In this document: piece by piece, positions 49,753 to 59,910 of the stretch
Layout: each line of letters opens with the position of its first letter
Position numbering within the stretch: the first letter of the stretch is position 1
From: an uncultured Bacteroidales bacterium
GTDB lineage: Bacteria > Bacteroidota > Bacteroidia > Bacteroidales > FEN-979
Assembly: GCA_903887775.1 (NCBI GenBank)
Contig: CAISRB010000012.1
Location: 1 to 64,000 of the forward strand
Length of the DNA: 64,000 bases
Reading direction: 5' to 3'
Position numbers and translations under genes: made by a program
Notes under the pieces: model-generated
Told to the model about the DNA's origin: nothing
What the model saw: the letters and a program-made list of their open reading frames with translations, nothing else
Databases searched by the model: none

Positions 49753-50730
49753 CTAACCACGTTTATTAAATAATTCCGGGTGTAATACTTTCAGTTGCTC
49801 AACAGTCTCTCCAATTCCATCTTCTAAAGAATATGGACTCCTACCTAATAAATCAAATGTTTGATTCATTGGAGCATTATCGTTCGTCATTACACTTTTA
49901 TATCGATAAGATGTCAAGGGGAATTCTATATTGAATGATTTTAATATGTCCCCTAACTTAGCAAGCATTAAAATAAATTGTTTTGGAAGAAAAATAACTT
50001 TCCGATTGTTCAACTCTTTTGCAAACCCTTTGATCCAGTCAAGTAAATCAATGGGAGGATCCCCCACATAGAACACTTTTCTATTCGTAAGAAATGAATC
50101 AATATTCAAGAATTTCTCTATTTGATAACAAACATTCCCAACATACCCAAAAGCTCTTGTAACATTTGTTTTTGATGGATGAGGATATAAGCCTTTGCTT
50201 AACAATTTATAAAAAGCGAGTCTGCCAGGTTGCCATGGACCCCAAACTCTAGTTGGTCTTATTATTGTCCAATGAAATAGCTGCTTAGAATCTTGAATAA
50301 TTTTTTCCATCCTAACCTTGCTTTCACCATATAGGGTGTGTGACGCATAATCAGCATCATTTTTTGGAAAAGTGCCATTATAATGAACAAATTGCGAAGA
50401 GGTAAAAATTACCTTTTTAATTGAATCAACCTGGCTGATAATTTCTATCAAATTACGCGTTCCATTATAATTCACCTCGTAATCTTGAATTGTTTTTCCA
50501 TCCGCATCTGTTCTTGCTGCTAAATGTATTATATATTCTGGTTGAAATTTTTTTACAATATCATATAATTTTGGTTTGTCTAGAATTGAACAATAAAAAA
50601 AGTAGGGATAATGAGCAGGATTTGTTGGTTCCTTTATGTCTATATTTAAGATATTACTATCATTTCTAATAAATCTTTCAACCAAGTTTGTTCCTATAAA
50701 TCCGGATCCACCAGTAATAAGTATTTTCAT
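49753..50730 (-). CDS. NAD-dependent epimerase/reductase
   Basis: This 325-residue extended SDR starts MKILITGGSGFIGTNLVERF. It has IIHLAARTDADGKTI, VIFTSSQFVHYN, HTLYGESKVRMEKII (Tyr-x3-Lys) and IRPTRVWGPWQPG. It acts on a nucleotide sugar; the exact reaction is unknown. The ATG at 50730 is chosen because the sequence before it runs into the gene upstream. Confidence 0.82.
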   Translation of the reverse strand: MKILITGGSGFIGTNLVERFIRNDSNILNIDIKEPTNPAHYPYFFYCSILDKPKLYDIVKKFQPEYIIHLAARTDADGKTIQDYEVNYNGTRNLIEIISQVDSIKKVIFTSSQFVHYNGTFPKNDADYASHTLYGESKVRMEKIIQDSKQLFHWTIIRPTRVWGPWQPGRLAFYKLLSKGLYPHPSKTNVTRAFGYVGNVCYQIEKFLNIDSFLTNRKVFYVGDPPIDLLDWIKGFAKELNNRKVIFLPKQFILMLAKLGDILKSFNIEFPLTSYRYKSVMTNDNAPMNQTFDLLGRSPYSLEDGIGETVEQLKVLHPELFNKRG

Positions 50731-50755
50731 GTTGTTAAAATGATACGTGGAAATT

Positions 50756-51868
50756 TTAGGTGTTTTGAAGATCAATAAACACGCGTTCCAGCTTATTAAA
50801 AAATATTTCAGATATAAATTTTTCTATAAACAATTTTCGTCCATTTTCACCCATTTCATTTCTTAAAGATGGATCCCTTATCAGGATATCAAGCTTAGCA
50901 TGAAGTGATTCAGCATCATTTATAGGAATCAGAAATCCCTGTTGATTCTCTTTCACAACTTCCGGAATGCCACGCCATAGTGTAGAAATAATCGGGATCC
51001 CAAACATCATTGCCTCTAATAAAACAATCCCAAAAGATTCATGTTCAAAAAAAGTGGGGAAACAAAATATATCAGCTTTTTCAAAATATTTCCATTTTTC
51101 ATGCCCGATTTTTACACCAGCGAACTCAACTATACTTTCTAGTGAATTTTCAATACAAAATTTGAGTACTCTTTGTTTAAAATATTCAGATGAAAACTCT
51201 CCAATGAAATGACATTTTATATTTTTTCGATCCTCTTTAACTTTATTTAGTGCTTGTAAAAGTATCATTACTCCCTTTGATTCACATAGTAATCCCACAA
51301 ATAATATATGGCATCTTTCAACATCCTTGTGTCTAGTGAATTTGTAATTTGTAAATTCGTCTTTAATACCATTGGGAATAATTACAACTTTTTTTGATTT
51401 TATATATTTCCCATCGTTGGGATTGAGTGATGAGGTCTGAATAGCATAATCAGGGAATTTATACGCTCTCAGGGCAATATTTCTAAATATACTTGATTTA
51501 TTTTGCAAGTATAAGGATAAACCTGCTGAATGAAAATGAAATACAACTTTATTAAAGAAAATCCTCAAAACTGATAGGAGGATAATATCTCTGATTACCG
51601 TTTCAGCTTTTGGTCCAGAGGGAGCATAGTAAAGAATTGAAATTTTGAATTTGAACTTGTAATATATAGCTTTGACTATTGCATAAATTAAATTAAAACT
51701 CTTTAGTCCAAGTGATTGAATTTTTGACTCATGGGTTTTCCCCACATTTAATTTAATACAATAAAAAATAACATTATTAAAGGAGTGCTCTGTTATGCTT
51801 TTATTAATGAGAGATAAGCCACCATAAGGTGGAGGAAATTGACCCATAAGAAGAACCGGGATTCTCAT
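50756..51868 (-). CDS. Family 4 glycosyltransferase
   Basis: This 370-residue GT-B enzyme has LLMGQFPPPYGGLSLINKSI at the start, then ILFVGLLCESKGVMILLQAL, and IFCFPTFFEHESFGIVLLEAMM with the E-x7-E donor motif. MRIPVLL at 51868 is the start, since the TTG four codons upstream has no support. The donor is unknown. The sequence is very A+T rich. Confidence 0.86.
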   Translation of the reverse strand: MRIPVLLMGQFPPPYGGLSLINKSITEHSFNNVIFYCIKLNVGKTHESKIQSLGLKSFNLIYAIVKAIYYKFKFKISILYYAPSGPKAETVIRDIILLSVLRIFFNKVVFHFHSAGLSLYLQNKSSIFRNIALRAYKFPDYAIQTSSLNPNDGKYIKSKKVVIIPNGIKDEFTNYKFTRHKDVERCHILFVGLLCESKGVMILLQALNKVKEDRKNIKCHFIGEFSSEYFKQRVLKFCIENSLESIVEFAGVKIGHEKWKYFEKADIFCFPTFFEHESFGIVLLEAMMFGIPIISTLWRGIPEVVKENQQGFLIPINDAESLHAKLDILIRDPSLRNEMGENGRKLFIEKFISEIFFNKLERVFIDLQNT

Positions 51869-51915
51869 TTCAAATACCAATTTGTTGATGCTGATTCCTC
51901 AGACTTCTTTTAGGT

Positions 51916-52689
51916 CTAAAAAATTCTTTTTGATGCAATTACTATCAATTGTTGATTCATATATGATTTAGGCAATGCTTTTTCAATAGCATTCCATGAT
52001 GATACTGGTAAAATTGCCAGGGTTGCACTAATTGCCTTCAGAACGAAATTTTTTATTATACTACGATTTAATAATTTTTTATTTAGAATGAATGCAGTCA
52101 ACCTGTCGCATTCTACAACTTTATTGATATAGAATCCTGTGTTTTTCAATAACATTTCAACCGAGGCTCTGTCATATTTTCTTACATGTTTGGGATCCTC
52201 CCAAATCTCATTAATAGGCAAATTCAACAACAATATGCCGTCTTTCGTCAACCGATTATGGAATACCTCTAAAAGTTCAACTTCTTCTTCTAAATGTTCT
52301 AATACGTGAGAACATGATATTACATCATAATTTACTGCTGTGGGGGAAGACACTCCCTCCAAATAATTAAATAATGACATTCTAATATTTAAAATGGAGC
52401 AAATGGACTTTAAATTATTTTGGGCTACATCCGAGATTTCTATCCCCTCAAGTATTTTAGATTTTCTCATTTTTAGTAACAGTGATCCAAGACCATACCC
52501 ATAGTCCAAAAATTGAATATTAGTCATTTTTTTATTTTGCAGGGCAATATGTTTTTTTATTTCTCTGAAATTTCTTTTAGCTTTACTTTGTTGATCATAG
52601 CTAAATATTGGATGAAGAATCAGTGAAACCCAGTTTGGACTTTTATAGCCAGCATTGTAATGGAGAACATTAATTTCCTGGATGCTCAT
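51916..52689 (-). CDS. Class I SAM-dependent methyltransferase
   Basis: This 257-residue protein has QFLDYGYGLGSLLLKMRKSK (motif I with DYGYGLG), LEGIEISDVAQNNLK, YDVISCSHVLEHLEEEVELL and LTKDGILLLNLPINE. It is a Methyltransf_23-type enzyme. It is close to a GT2 and a GT4 gene and may cap the chain or modify a sugar. It starts 6 bp before the GT2 stop with a short gap. Confidence 0.83.
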   Translation of the reverse strand: MSIQEINVLHYNAGYKSPNWVSLILHPIFSYDQQSKAKRNFREIKKHIALQNKKMTNIQFLDYGYGLGSLLLKMRKSKILEGIEISDVAQNNLKSICSILNIRMSLFNYLEGVSSPTAVNYDVISCSHVLEHLEEEVELLEVFHNRLTKDGILLLNLPINEIWEDPKHVRKYDRASVEMLLKNTGFYINKVVECDRLTAFILNKKLLNRSIIKNFVLKAISATLAILPVSSWNAIEKALPKSYMNQQLIVIASKRIF

Positions 52690-52694
52690 GATTA

Positions 52695-53507
52695 CTATAT
52701 ATGGTAGTATTTATGATAGGCTTTTAAAGTAATTCTTTTGATTCTGTAAATTTTCGCCAAAAATTCCGAATATTGGAATGGTATGTATTTGGAAATTTTT
52801 AGTTCACTATATGATTTTCGTAAAACCATTTGAATCTCCTCAGTATATTGTCGACTCATTATTCTGTTATTTGATGCTGTCTTTGATGTATCGTACCAAC
52901 GGAAATTGGCGATTATCAGATTAATATGATGGATATTACATTTTGTTGCAATCCGAAAAAAAAATTCTCCATCCATATTAAAAGTAAGTTGTTCATTTAA
53001 GGTTCCTATTTTTTGAAGAACCGAGCTTCTCCAAAATGAAGCTGGTTGAGTAATTATTAAGCCAAAACCTATCAAACATCCCATAGTATAATCAAACTTG
53101 ATTTCTCGTTTTAACCAGAGTAAATCTCCATTTTTGTCAATCCACTTTGTGTCTCCATAAATGAAGTCAACCTCCGGATGTGAGCTAAAGAATTCAGCAA
53201 CAAATGAAAAAACATTAGGTTCATACGTATCATCTGAATTTATCCAGGCAATTATGTCACCTGTGGCAATATTAAAACCCTTATTTATAGCATTGCTTTG
53301 TCCTTCATCCTTTTCACTAACCCAATAAGAAAGTTCATTTTCATATTTTTTAATAACATTTACACTTCCGTCAATTGAACCTCCATCAATAATAATATAT
53401 TCTAAATTGGGATAATTTTGATTCAAAACGCTAACAATTGTGTCCTCTATAAATTGCACTTGATTAAATGAAGGAGTAATAATTGAAATTTTGGGGTAAT
53501 CTTTCAT
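52695..53507 (-). CDS. Family 2 glycosyltransferase
   Basis: This 270-residue GT-A enzyme has ISIITPSFNQVQFIEDTI, EYIIIDGGSIDGSVN, QSNAINKGF and IAWINSDDTYEPN (metal site). The acceptor segment reads QPASFWRSSVLQKIGTLN. This family occurs widely in O-antigen loci. The gene lies between a methyltransferase and a GT-C protein. The donor is unknown. Confidence 0.86.
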   Translation of the reverse strand: MKDYPKISIITPSFNQVQFIEDTIVSVLNQNYPNLEYIIIDGGSIDGSVNVIKKYENELSYWVSEKDEGQSNAINKGFNIATGDIIAWINSDDTYEPNVFSFVAEFFSSHPEVDFIYGDTKWIDKNGDLLWLKREIKFDYTMGCLIGFGLIITQPASFWRSSVLQKIGTLNEQLTFNMDGEFFFRIATKCNIHHINLIIANFRWYDTSKTASNNRIMSRQYTEEIQMVLRKSYSELKISKYIPFQYSEFLAKIYRIKRITLKAYHKYYHI

Positions 53508-53563
53508 TTTCCTAATTCAGCTTAAATTTGTTGGGAGAAAGCGCTAATCTGGTATACCATAAA

Positions 53564-55159
53564 TTAATTTTCTCTCTTTTGAAAAAGAAATACAGTGTAA
53601 ATATATTTGGCAGATGGATGATTCGAAAATCCCAATGACTTAATATTTTTTAGCTGTTCTTTAAAAAATAGATTTATTGAAGATTGGGATTGAAACGAAA
53701 TACTATCTTTGGAAGCATAATCATTTTCAGTTAACCAGAATTTTATTTTTTCGCTCGATTGAGGGAACCTGTTTGGTCGAATTATCCAGACATTAACAAA
53801 GTGTTTGTTTGAAAGAATAGATATACAAGAATCTGATGATAAATATTCATTATTGTCTTTTACAAGAATAGCCTCCATTTGATTTGGAAGGTATCTTAGG
53901 ATAGCCTGACCCCAACCATGTTCAAATGGATTAATTACCACTGTAGATTGCTCTCTATCTACCCGTTTACTTATAAAACCACCCATTTCATTCAATGGTG
54001 GAGTCTGTATATTTGAGGATAAGTTAAGCGTCAGAACAGAGATTGAATATAAATTGACGAAGATCAGTATGAAAAATCCGACTTTCCTATATTTATTATC
54101 AGTAACAAATACTGTTGTAAAAATAAAAACTAGAAAAAACACAGTAATATGTGGGAGCCGATATATTCCTAAAAAATATCCTGTTATTGGCAAATAAAAT
54201 GCCATAAGACAAATTAATAATAAAAACGGGATAACAACAAGAATTAGAAAGTCCTTTTTTAGAAGGATCCGTCGATACCGTAAATCAAAAAATAAAAAAT
54301 ATATAACAATAAGAACAAGGGGTAATGTTATCCAAAATGTCCATGGAAATACGATAGCACCACCTAGCATACTCAAAATATTTCCTGCCAGAAATAATGG
54401 TAGTCCTTTCCAGGCGCTCAATGTCTCAGGTAGGAAAACTGATTTTGTAACATAGAAACTCGAACTTTGATTGATAAGTAGTGGCTTTAAACTCCACCAT
54501 AAAACAGGTGTGCTTAATAAAAGAATCAGAATAATAGGAATTAGAGTTGTTTTTATCAAGTCCTTACTTGATCCCTTTTTATTAAACATGTTGTATAATA
54601 CCTGACAAGCCAAAACAGTAAACGAAATAAAATAATGAATGTAAAACAATGCTACTGTGAATATAATCCATAGAAAGTAGTCCCTTCGATTCCCAATTTT
54701 GTTCCATTGAAAATAGAAATAAAAAGAAAGAAGACTTATACATAATCCAAATGCGTAATAACGTGCGTAAAGCGCCATATACCATATTGCTGGAGAGGAT
54801 AGAGTAAGGCAAAGTATTTCAGCTTTATATTTTCTATTTTCTTCTTTTAAGAAGAATGGCATAATCTTAAAAATTAAAAAGGCTGAGAACATTATCAGGA
54901 CCCATGAAAGTAAACGCATGGTGGTATCAGAATAATCAAGTAATTTTCCCCAATAATGTAATATCAAATAATATGTTGGAGGATGAATGTCTGTTTGTTG
55001 TACTTTAGAGATTATGAATCCTGGATCATGCTGACTTGCTATCCATATTGTACCAAACTCATCTCCAATAGCTGATCGGTTATTGATGAAGGCTAGTACA
55101 AATAAAGATAATACGACGAATAAAATAATAAATAATTTCTTCGTTATTAAATGTTTCAT
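53564..55159 (-). CDS. GT-C membrane glycosyltransferase (ArnT/PMT-like)
   Basis: This 531-residue protein has about eleven membrane helices. The first loop has the Asp-Glu pair of GT-C enzymes (SAIGDEFGTIWIASQ), then TDIHPPTYYLILHYW. The C-terminal 130 residues are soluble (from QTPPLNEMGGFI on). Such proteins move a sugar from a polyprenyl-phosphate donor to a lipid or polymer acceptor in the periplasm. The sugar and the acceptor are unknown. The intact sequence contrasts with the broken GT-C gene at 41.8 kb. Confidence 0.75.
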   Translation of the reverse strand: MKHLITKKLFIILFVVLSLFVLAFINNRSAIGDEFGTIWIASQHDPGFIISKVQQTDIHPPTYYLILHYWGKLLDYSDTTMRLLSWVLIMFSAFLIFKIMPFFLKEENRKYKAEILCLTLSSPAIWYMALYARYYAFGLCISLLSFYFYFQWNKIGNRRDYFLWIIFTVALFYIHYFISFTVLACQVLYNMFNKKGSSKDLIKTTLIPIILILLLSTPVLWWSLKPLLINQSSSFYVTKSVFLPETLSAWKGLPLFLAGNILSMLGGAIVFPWTFWITLPLVLIVIYFLFFDLRYRRILLKKDFLILVVIPFLLLICLMAFYLPITGYFLGIYRLPHITVFFLVFIFTTVFVTDNKYRKVGFFILIFVNLYSISVLTLNLSSNIQTPPLNEMGGFISKRVDREQSTVVINPFEHGWGQAILRYLPNQMEAILVKDNNEYLSSDSCISILSNKHFVNVWIIRPNRFPQSSEKIKFWLTENDYASKDSISFQSQSSINLFFKEQLKNIKSLGFSNHPSAKYIYTVFLFQKREN

Positions 55160-55162
55160 CTT

Positions 55163-56425
55163 TCAGACTATTTCTTTGTGTAAAGGTCCGTCCAAATATC
55201 TAATTTTATTTATAACCCCCATGATCGTATAGAAATACACAATATTACTCATATACATGTAGTCCGTAAAAAATGCCTGAATACTAATTGATGCGATAAA
55301 AGAAATAGTAAATATTGCAATTACTAAATGTTGTTTATCTTTTTTGTTAATGATCTGTAGAGCCTTTCGTACAGTCTTAAATATTAAAAATAACAGCATA
55401 CTAAATCCAACAATACCACTACTCAGGAAAAAATAAAGAAAACCGTTTTCAACAGTACTAAAAGTTCCGTAACTTTCTTTGGGAATTACATAAGGTAATC
55501 CATGTATAAGATTATTCAATAGATTGTTGTAATAAATTCCAAATAGAAAATCCGTAACCTGCCAATGACTCATAGAATTAAAATGCGCCAACCACCAACC
55601 TACCCTGCCGTTTTCAAGAAGTATATTTTTGCCAATAAACCGTGTAAATAGTCCAATAAATATATTACCATAAATCGTAAATACAATAATGCAGGCAGTA
55701 ATAATCATGAACAACATTGATGGGAGCTTTTTCACCCTTGAGCCTATGCTATTGATAACGACAGTTTTGTTATTGTAATAATAAAAACAAAAGAAAAACA
55801 AAATTGCCCCCAATAATCCATTCCTTGATACAGTAAGTAATAGAAATATCAAAAAAAGAATCATTATATAAATATAAATCAATTTCTTCGAAAACATATA
55901 CTGTAAATAACAAAACATCACAGCAAGAACAAGATAGGTTGAATATACGTTTGGAATATGAGTCCAACCTCCCGCCCGTTCAAACCCCGTTATATCTATA
56001 TGTCCTGTTTTGAAAAAATCACCAGTACATATTGAAATAATCGAAAGGACCAAAACTCCTATCACATACCAAAAACTCATTTTAAGAAAACATATAATAT
56101 CCTTATTGCTATTAATAGTCTTTAAAATGCCAAATGCAACTAAAAAAGGTAATAGGGTATAGTACAAAAATCTATGTTTATCACGATCAAACAATTCATT
56201 AATTTCAAGTTTTCCAAGAAATATCCAAAAAATCACTGAAACAACAGGGATTAAAAATAAAATTAATTCATAGGAATTAATTCGAAAGGATGAACCAAGA
56301 TATATCAAGCCAGTTATTACTAGAACAATTGAAAGGGTCGTATAACCAAATTGGATTGTAATAAATGGTTGAGTATAAAAAAAAAACCAAATGATATTTT
56401 GAAAAAACAATTTATTAATTTTCAT
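55163..56425 (-). CDS. O-antigen ligase/polymerase family membrane protein (Wzy-like 2)
   Basis: This 420-residue protein has about eleven membrane helices. The region with LILLFLIFLLLTVSRNGLLGA-like text (LLLTVSRNGLLGAILFFF) carries the conserved Arg of Wzy_C/WaaL proteins, and a periplasmic loop with NGRVGWWLAHFNSM follows. It probably polymerises or ligates a glycan. It is the second or third protein of its kind in the locus. It overlaps the GT4 gene upstream by 4 bp. Confidence 0.8.
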   Translation of the reverse strand: MKINKLFFQNIIWFFFYTQPFITIQFGYTTLSIVLVITGLIYLGSSFRINSYELILFLIPVVSVIFWIFLGKLEINELFDRDKHRFLYYTLLPFLVAFGILKTINSNKDIICFLKMSFWYVIGVLVLSIISICTGDFFKTGHIDITGFERAGGWTHIPNVYSTYLVLAVMFCYLQYMFSKKLIYIYIMILFLIFLLLTVSRNGLLGAILFFFCFYYYNNKTVVINSIGSRVKKLPSMLFMIITACIIVFTIYGNIFIGLFTRFIGKNILLENGRVGWWLAHFNSMSHWQVTDFLFGIYYNNLLNNLIHGLPYVIPKESYGTFSTVENGFLYFFLSSGIVGFSMLLFLIFKTVRKALQIINKKDKQHLVIAIFTISFIASISIQAFFTDYMYMSNIVYFYTIMGVINKIRYLDGPLHKEIV

Positions 56426-57699
56426 TTTGAGGAAGCATGATTTTGAATAACCATTTCATAGAGTTTGGAATACTGCTGAGCGATGATTTGAGGAGAGAAT
56501 TTGGTTAACACATTTTTCCTGGACAATTCAGACAAGCTGTTCCAACGGTTTTCATCTTCAAGAACCCATTGGATTCCAAAAGCCATCTCGGATGCGTCAA
56601 ATGGTTGAGCTAACCATCCTGTTTGAGAATGGGTAATAATATCAGGTAAGCCTCCTATTTTGAATGCAACGACTGGGATTCCACATGCTTGTGCTTCAAT
56701 GGCTGTATTCGGGAGGTTATCTTGCCTAGAAGGAACAACCATAACATCAGCTGCTGAATAGGCTATTGCGAGGGCATGTTCGTCTTTTACTTCGCCAAGC
56801 CAATAAACAGGACAGGGCCAAGTGTTTTCACTCGATCGTCCATCCTGACCAAAAATGGCCAATTCAATGGAGTTATCTTGTTGGCCTATTACTTCTTCAA
56901 TTGCTGCTTTTAGTAAATCAGCTCCTTTGATTTGATTCTTCGTACCACCCAATGCACCGAACAATATTATTTTTTTCTTACTCGTGATCCCTAGTTTCAT
57001 ACGAGCAATTTCACGTGAAATTGGCTTCCAAACCTTATCAGTTTCAATTGCATATGGAATTATATGTATGTTTGCATCCGAAAACAAGACGCTCTCTCGA
57101 GCACATTGGGCAAGCCATCTGCTAGGACAAACAATATCAAAATGTTGATTTCTCCACCACGTTTTTTTAAGGTTCCATGTTTTCCTATTTAGATCTGGCC
57201 CCCTTTCAAGTGAAGGTCGATTATCGCTTCGATATCCTTGGCGAAAACGTGCTGAAGGTAAGTCGGAAGAATAGTGTTCACCGCCGCAGAATGGCCACAT
57301 ATCATGAAACGTCCAAATCAGTGGTTTTCTAAGCATTCCTATGTCTTTCACCGATAACATATTTGAAATCCAGTGCAGATTTAAAACATCAGCATTGCAA
57401 ATGTTAAATTCATCTGTAAGTCCTGAGGAGATATTTCCGAAAGTGTGAAGAGAATTGTTATCAGTATGCCACCTCCATAAATGTGGATTAAAGGAATTCA
57501 AGCGATAATAAATTTTCCTTGCTATTTTTGAATTAATTATTGAAGAACTATCGGAAAAAACAGTATTGTCTTGCTTTGTTTTTTCTAAAACTCTCATACA
57601 ACTTTCAACACCTTCTTCAACAAGAGCTCTATGTATACGGTAGGCGGCTTTAGCAGCTCCGCCATAGTCATCAAAGGTGTTTACCTGCAAAATTTTCAT
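56422..57699 (-). CDS. Family 4 glycosyltransferase (WcaC/PelF-like)
   Basis: This 425-residue GT-B enzyme begins ILQVNTFDDYGGAAKAAYRI. It has LIWTFHDMWPFCGGEHY, FDIVCPSRWLAQCARESVL, IILFGALGGTKNQIKGADLL and VVPSRQDNLPNTAIEAQACG (donor site). This arrangement is typical of WcaC-like enzymes of colanic-acid-type clusters. The ATG at 57699 overlaps the stop of the methyltransferase gene (ATGA). Confidence 0.87.
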   Translation of the reverse strand: MKILQVNTFDDYGGAAKAAYRIHRALVEEGVESCMRVLEKTKQDNTVFSDSSSIINSKIARKIYYRLNSFNPHLWRWHTDNNSLHTFGNISSGLTDEFNICNADVLNLHWISNMLSVKDIGMLRKPLIWTFHDMWPFCGGEHYSSDLPSARFRQGYRSDNRPSLERGPDLNRKTWNLKKTWWRNQHFDIVCPSRWLAQCARESVLFSDANIHIIPYAIETDKVWKPISREIARMKLGITSKKKIILFGALGGTKNQIKGADLLKAAIEEVIGQQDNSIELAIFGQDGRSSENTWPCPVYWLGEVKDEHALAIAYSAADVMVVPSRQDNLPNTAIEAQACGIPVVAFKIGGLPDIITHSQTGWLAQPFDASEMAFGIQWVLEDENRWNSLSELSRKNVLTKFSPQIIAQQYSKLYEMVIQNHASSK

Positions 57700-58505
57700 C
57701 TCCAAACAAAAATTAATCGTGCAATATATTTTCTCATTGGTCTTGGGAAAGTTTCTATAAACTTGAACATTTTTTTCGATGTTAATTCAAGTTTTCGAGC
57801 ATCATCAGCACAAACTGTTCCCCCAGATGTATAAACACGTCCATAGGAAACTAATTTTCCTGGTAGAAGGTTCATTGATTTCATTACAGCATCCCACGAC
57901 CATCGAAAATGGAATACGCTTGGTAAGTGACATTTGATTACTGGATAAAAGTTGTTGGCAATTAAATACTTACCACCAATTTCTAAATGACATGCTGTAT
58001 TTTGGACCAGTAACAGAGGATCATTGACATGTTCAAAAACATCTGTTGCCACAATAACATCATATTTTCCCTTAAAATCGGACCTATATCTAACATTGGT
58101 AGTATGGTTGGCGAGATCTATCGCTAATGCATGTGGATATGGCTCAATAATATCTATTTCAGCATCAGGGCAATATTTACCAATCATTCGAGCGAGACAT
58201 CCCACACCGCCACCAAAATCTGCCACACGTTTAGGTTTTAAAGTGGAAATATATGTGGAGAATATTTCACGATTCCTTAATGACACGCTATCCTGTTCAA
58301 TAAATAATCCATTTAAAAGCCATACAGGATGATTATAAAATGCCAAAATTCGGTCATCCATTATCAAAGGATCGCATTTGCACAGTTCCCATGCCTCATC
58401 CATTAACAACCAAATATCTTTGAGTTCAAGTGGTCCTCCGAATGGAATTGATGCCGTGATATACTGTTGTTCTTCTTGAGATAGGTTAGAAGGATTAATA
58501 ATCAT
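57696..58505 (-). CDS. Class I SAM-dependent methyltransferase
   Basis: This 269-residue protein has KRVADFGGGVGCLARMIGKY (motif I), AEIDIIEPYPHALAID, YDVIVATDVFEHVNDPLLL and HLEIGGKYLIANNFYP. The N-terminal 90 residues are specific to this group. It is likely to modify a sugar or terminate the chain. It lies between a priming transferase and a GT4 gene. Confidence 0.82.
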   Translation of the reverse strand: MIINPSNLSQEEQQYITASIPFGGPLELKDIWLLMDEAWELCKCDPLIMDDRILAFYNHPVWLLNGLFIEQDSVSLRNREIFSTYISTLKPKRVADFGGGVGCLARMIGKYCPDAEIDIIEPYPHALAIDLANHTTNVRYRSDFKGKYDVIVATDVFEHVNDPLLLVQNTACHLEIGGKYLIANNFYPVIKCHLPSVFHFRWSWDAVMKSMNLLPGKLVSYGRVYTSGGTVCADDARKLELTSKKMFKFIETFPRPMRKYIARLIFVWR

Positions 58506-58579
58506 GTCAAATTGCTTAAAAAATCATTAAATATTTGATTCAAGTGTTACTATTTGAGTTCAACATTTCTCCTTTAGGA

Positions 58580-59905
58580 TTATCTCCCTTCATGAAACAG
58601 CATGGTTGCAATGGTCTTCAGGGCAATTGATAGATCAAAAGAAAGTGAGCGGTGCTTTAAATAAAATAAATCATGCTGGAGTTTTTCCATTGTGTCAATC
58701 AATGTAGGGGAGTGATAACTTCCGGAAATTTGGTCCCAACCGGTCAGTCCTGGTTTGATCAATAACCTGGTTTTATAAAATGGAATATGTCGTTCCAACT
58801 CAACGATTAATTCGGGCCTTTCCGGTCGTGGTCCGATGAAACTCATATCACCACTTAGCACATTTAAAACCTGCGGTATTTCATCAAGTCGGGTTCTGCG
58901 TAAAAAAGTTCCCAGTTTTGTTATGCGGAGATCATTTTTCTCAGTTGGAGAGCCATCATTATTGTCGATCCGCATGGTGCGAAATTTTATTATTTTATAT
59001 TCTTTTTCGTTTTTCCCAAACCGCACTTGCCTGAAAAACACAGGTCCCTTGCTTGTCGTTTTAATAGCAATTCCGATCAGTATCCATAATGGAGAAGTGC
59101 CAATAAAAATTAAAACAGCAAGTACACAATCTATACCCCGCTTTATAGCATTATAATAGTTTTTTTGACCCGCTTTAAGATTTTCTAAAAACCAATTCTG
59201 TCCTATTGCTTCGACCGGGATTTTTCCGGTTAACAGTTCATAAAAATCAGGATAATTAATAAAATCCACTTTAAAAGAGAGACAACGAAATAAAGCATTC
59301 TCCATGCGCTCACTCTCTCCAAAGTCGTCACACACTACTATCACCTGTATGTTTTTTGCCTGAACATTTTCGGTCAAACTATCAATATTGTTTGTGTCCT
59401 GCAAAATCATTGCCAACCTATAAACCCCAGCAGGATTTTTCGATAATTCATCTATCAGTGTCTTGGCATTTTTATCCTTACCAATGATCGCCAGGTTAAT
59501 CTGAGGGATAACCTTTACGATATAAGATTTATATGAGAGTCTCCATAAAATAAAAAGAACCGTGTAAATGCCTATGAAAATCGCTAAGTTCGTTTTTGGG
59601 GTAATGGTAGGTTGATCAACAATGTAAAAAAAGATAACAGAAAATATACTGCTGATCAGAACTGCATTCAGGGTAAGCCTGATAAATTTCCGATCGAACG
59701 TCTGAAAATTCAGATTATACAGATCAAGGGCATAAAACACAACCAACCAAATTACAAATACGATAGAAAAATCGGGCCAGTGATGTAAAAAATCGAACAA
59801 ATGGTTACCATAGGGATAACGGATATATAATGTTATCAGTAGGGCTAAATGCAGAAACAGTAAATCGCCGCTGAAAAGAAGAAGTTTTTTTATGGTCTTA
59901 ACCAT
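58580..59905 (-). CDS. Polyprenyl glycosylphosphotransferase (WcaJ-type priming enzyme 2)
   Basis: This 441-residue protein has four or five membrane helices at the N-terminus, a Rossmann-like middle, and a C-terminal catalytic sugar transferase domain. That domain has IKFRTMRIDNNDG, LRRTRLDEIPQVLNVLSG, DMSFIGPRPERPELI and KPGLTGWDQISGSY. It resembles the colanic-acid initiator WcaJ. The segment IKRGIDCVLAVLIFIGTSPL marks the start of the catalytic part. With the enzyme at 46.0 kb it is one of two such priming transferases, and both look complete. Confidence 0.9.
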   Translation of the reverse strand: MVKTIKKLLLFSGDLLFLHLALLITLYIRYPYGNHLFDFLHHWPDFSIVFVIWLVVFYALDLYNLNFQTFDRKFIRLTLNAVLISSIFSVIFFYIVDQPTITPKTNLAIFIGIYTVLFILWRLSYKSYIVKVIPQINLAIIGKDKNAKTLIDELSKNPAGVYRLAMILQDTNNIDSLTENVQAKNIQVIVVCDDFGESERMENALFRCLSFKVDFINYPDFYELLTGKIPVEAIGQNWFLENLKAGQKNYYNAIKRGIDCVLAVLIFIGTSPLWILIGIAIKTTSKGPVFFRQVRFGKNEKEYKIIKFRTMRIDNNDGSPTEKNDLRITKLGTFLRRTRLDEIPQVLNVLSGDMSFIGPRPERPELIVELERHIPFYKTRLLIKPGLTGWDQISGSYHSPTLIDTMEKLQHDLFYLKHRSLSFDLSIALKTIATMLFHEGR

Positions 59906-59910
59906 GCATT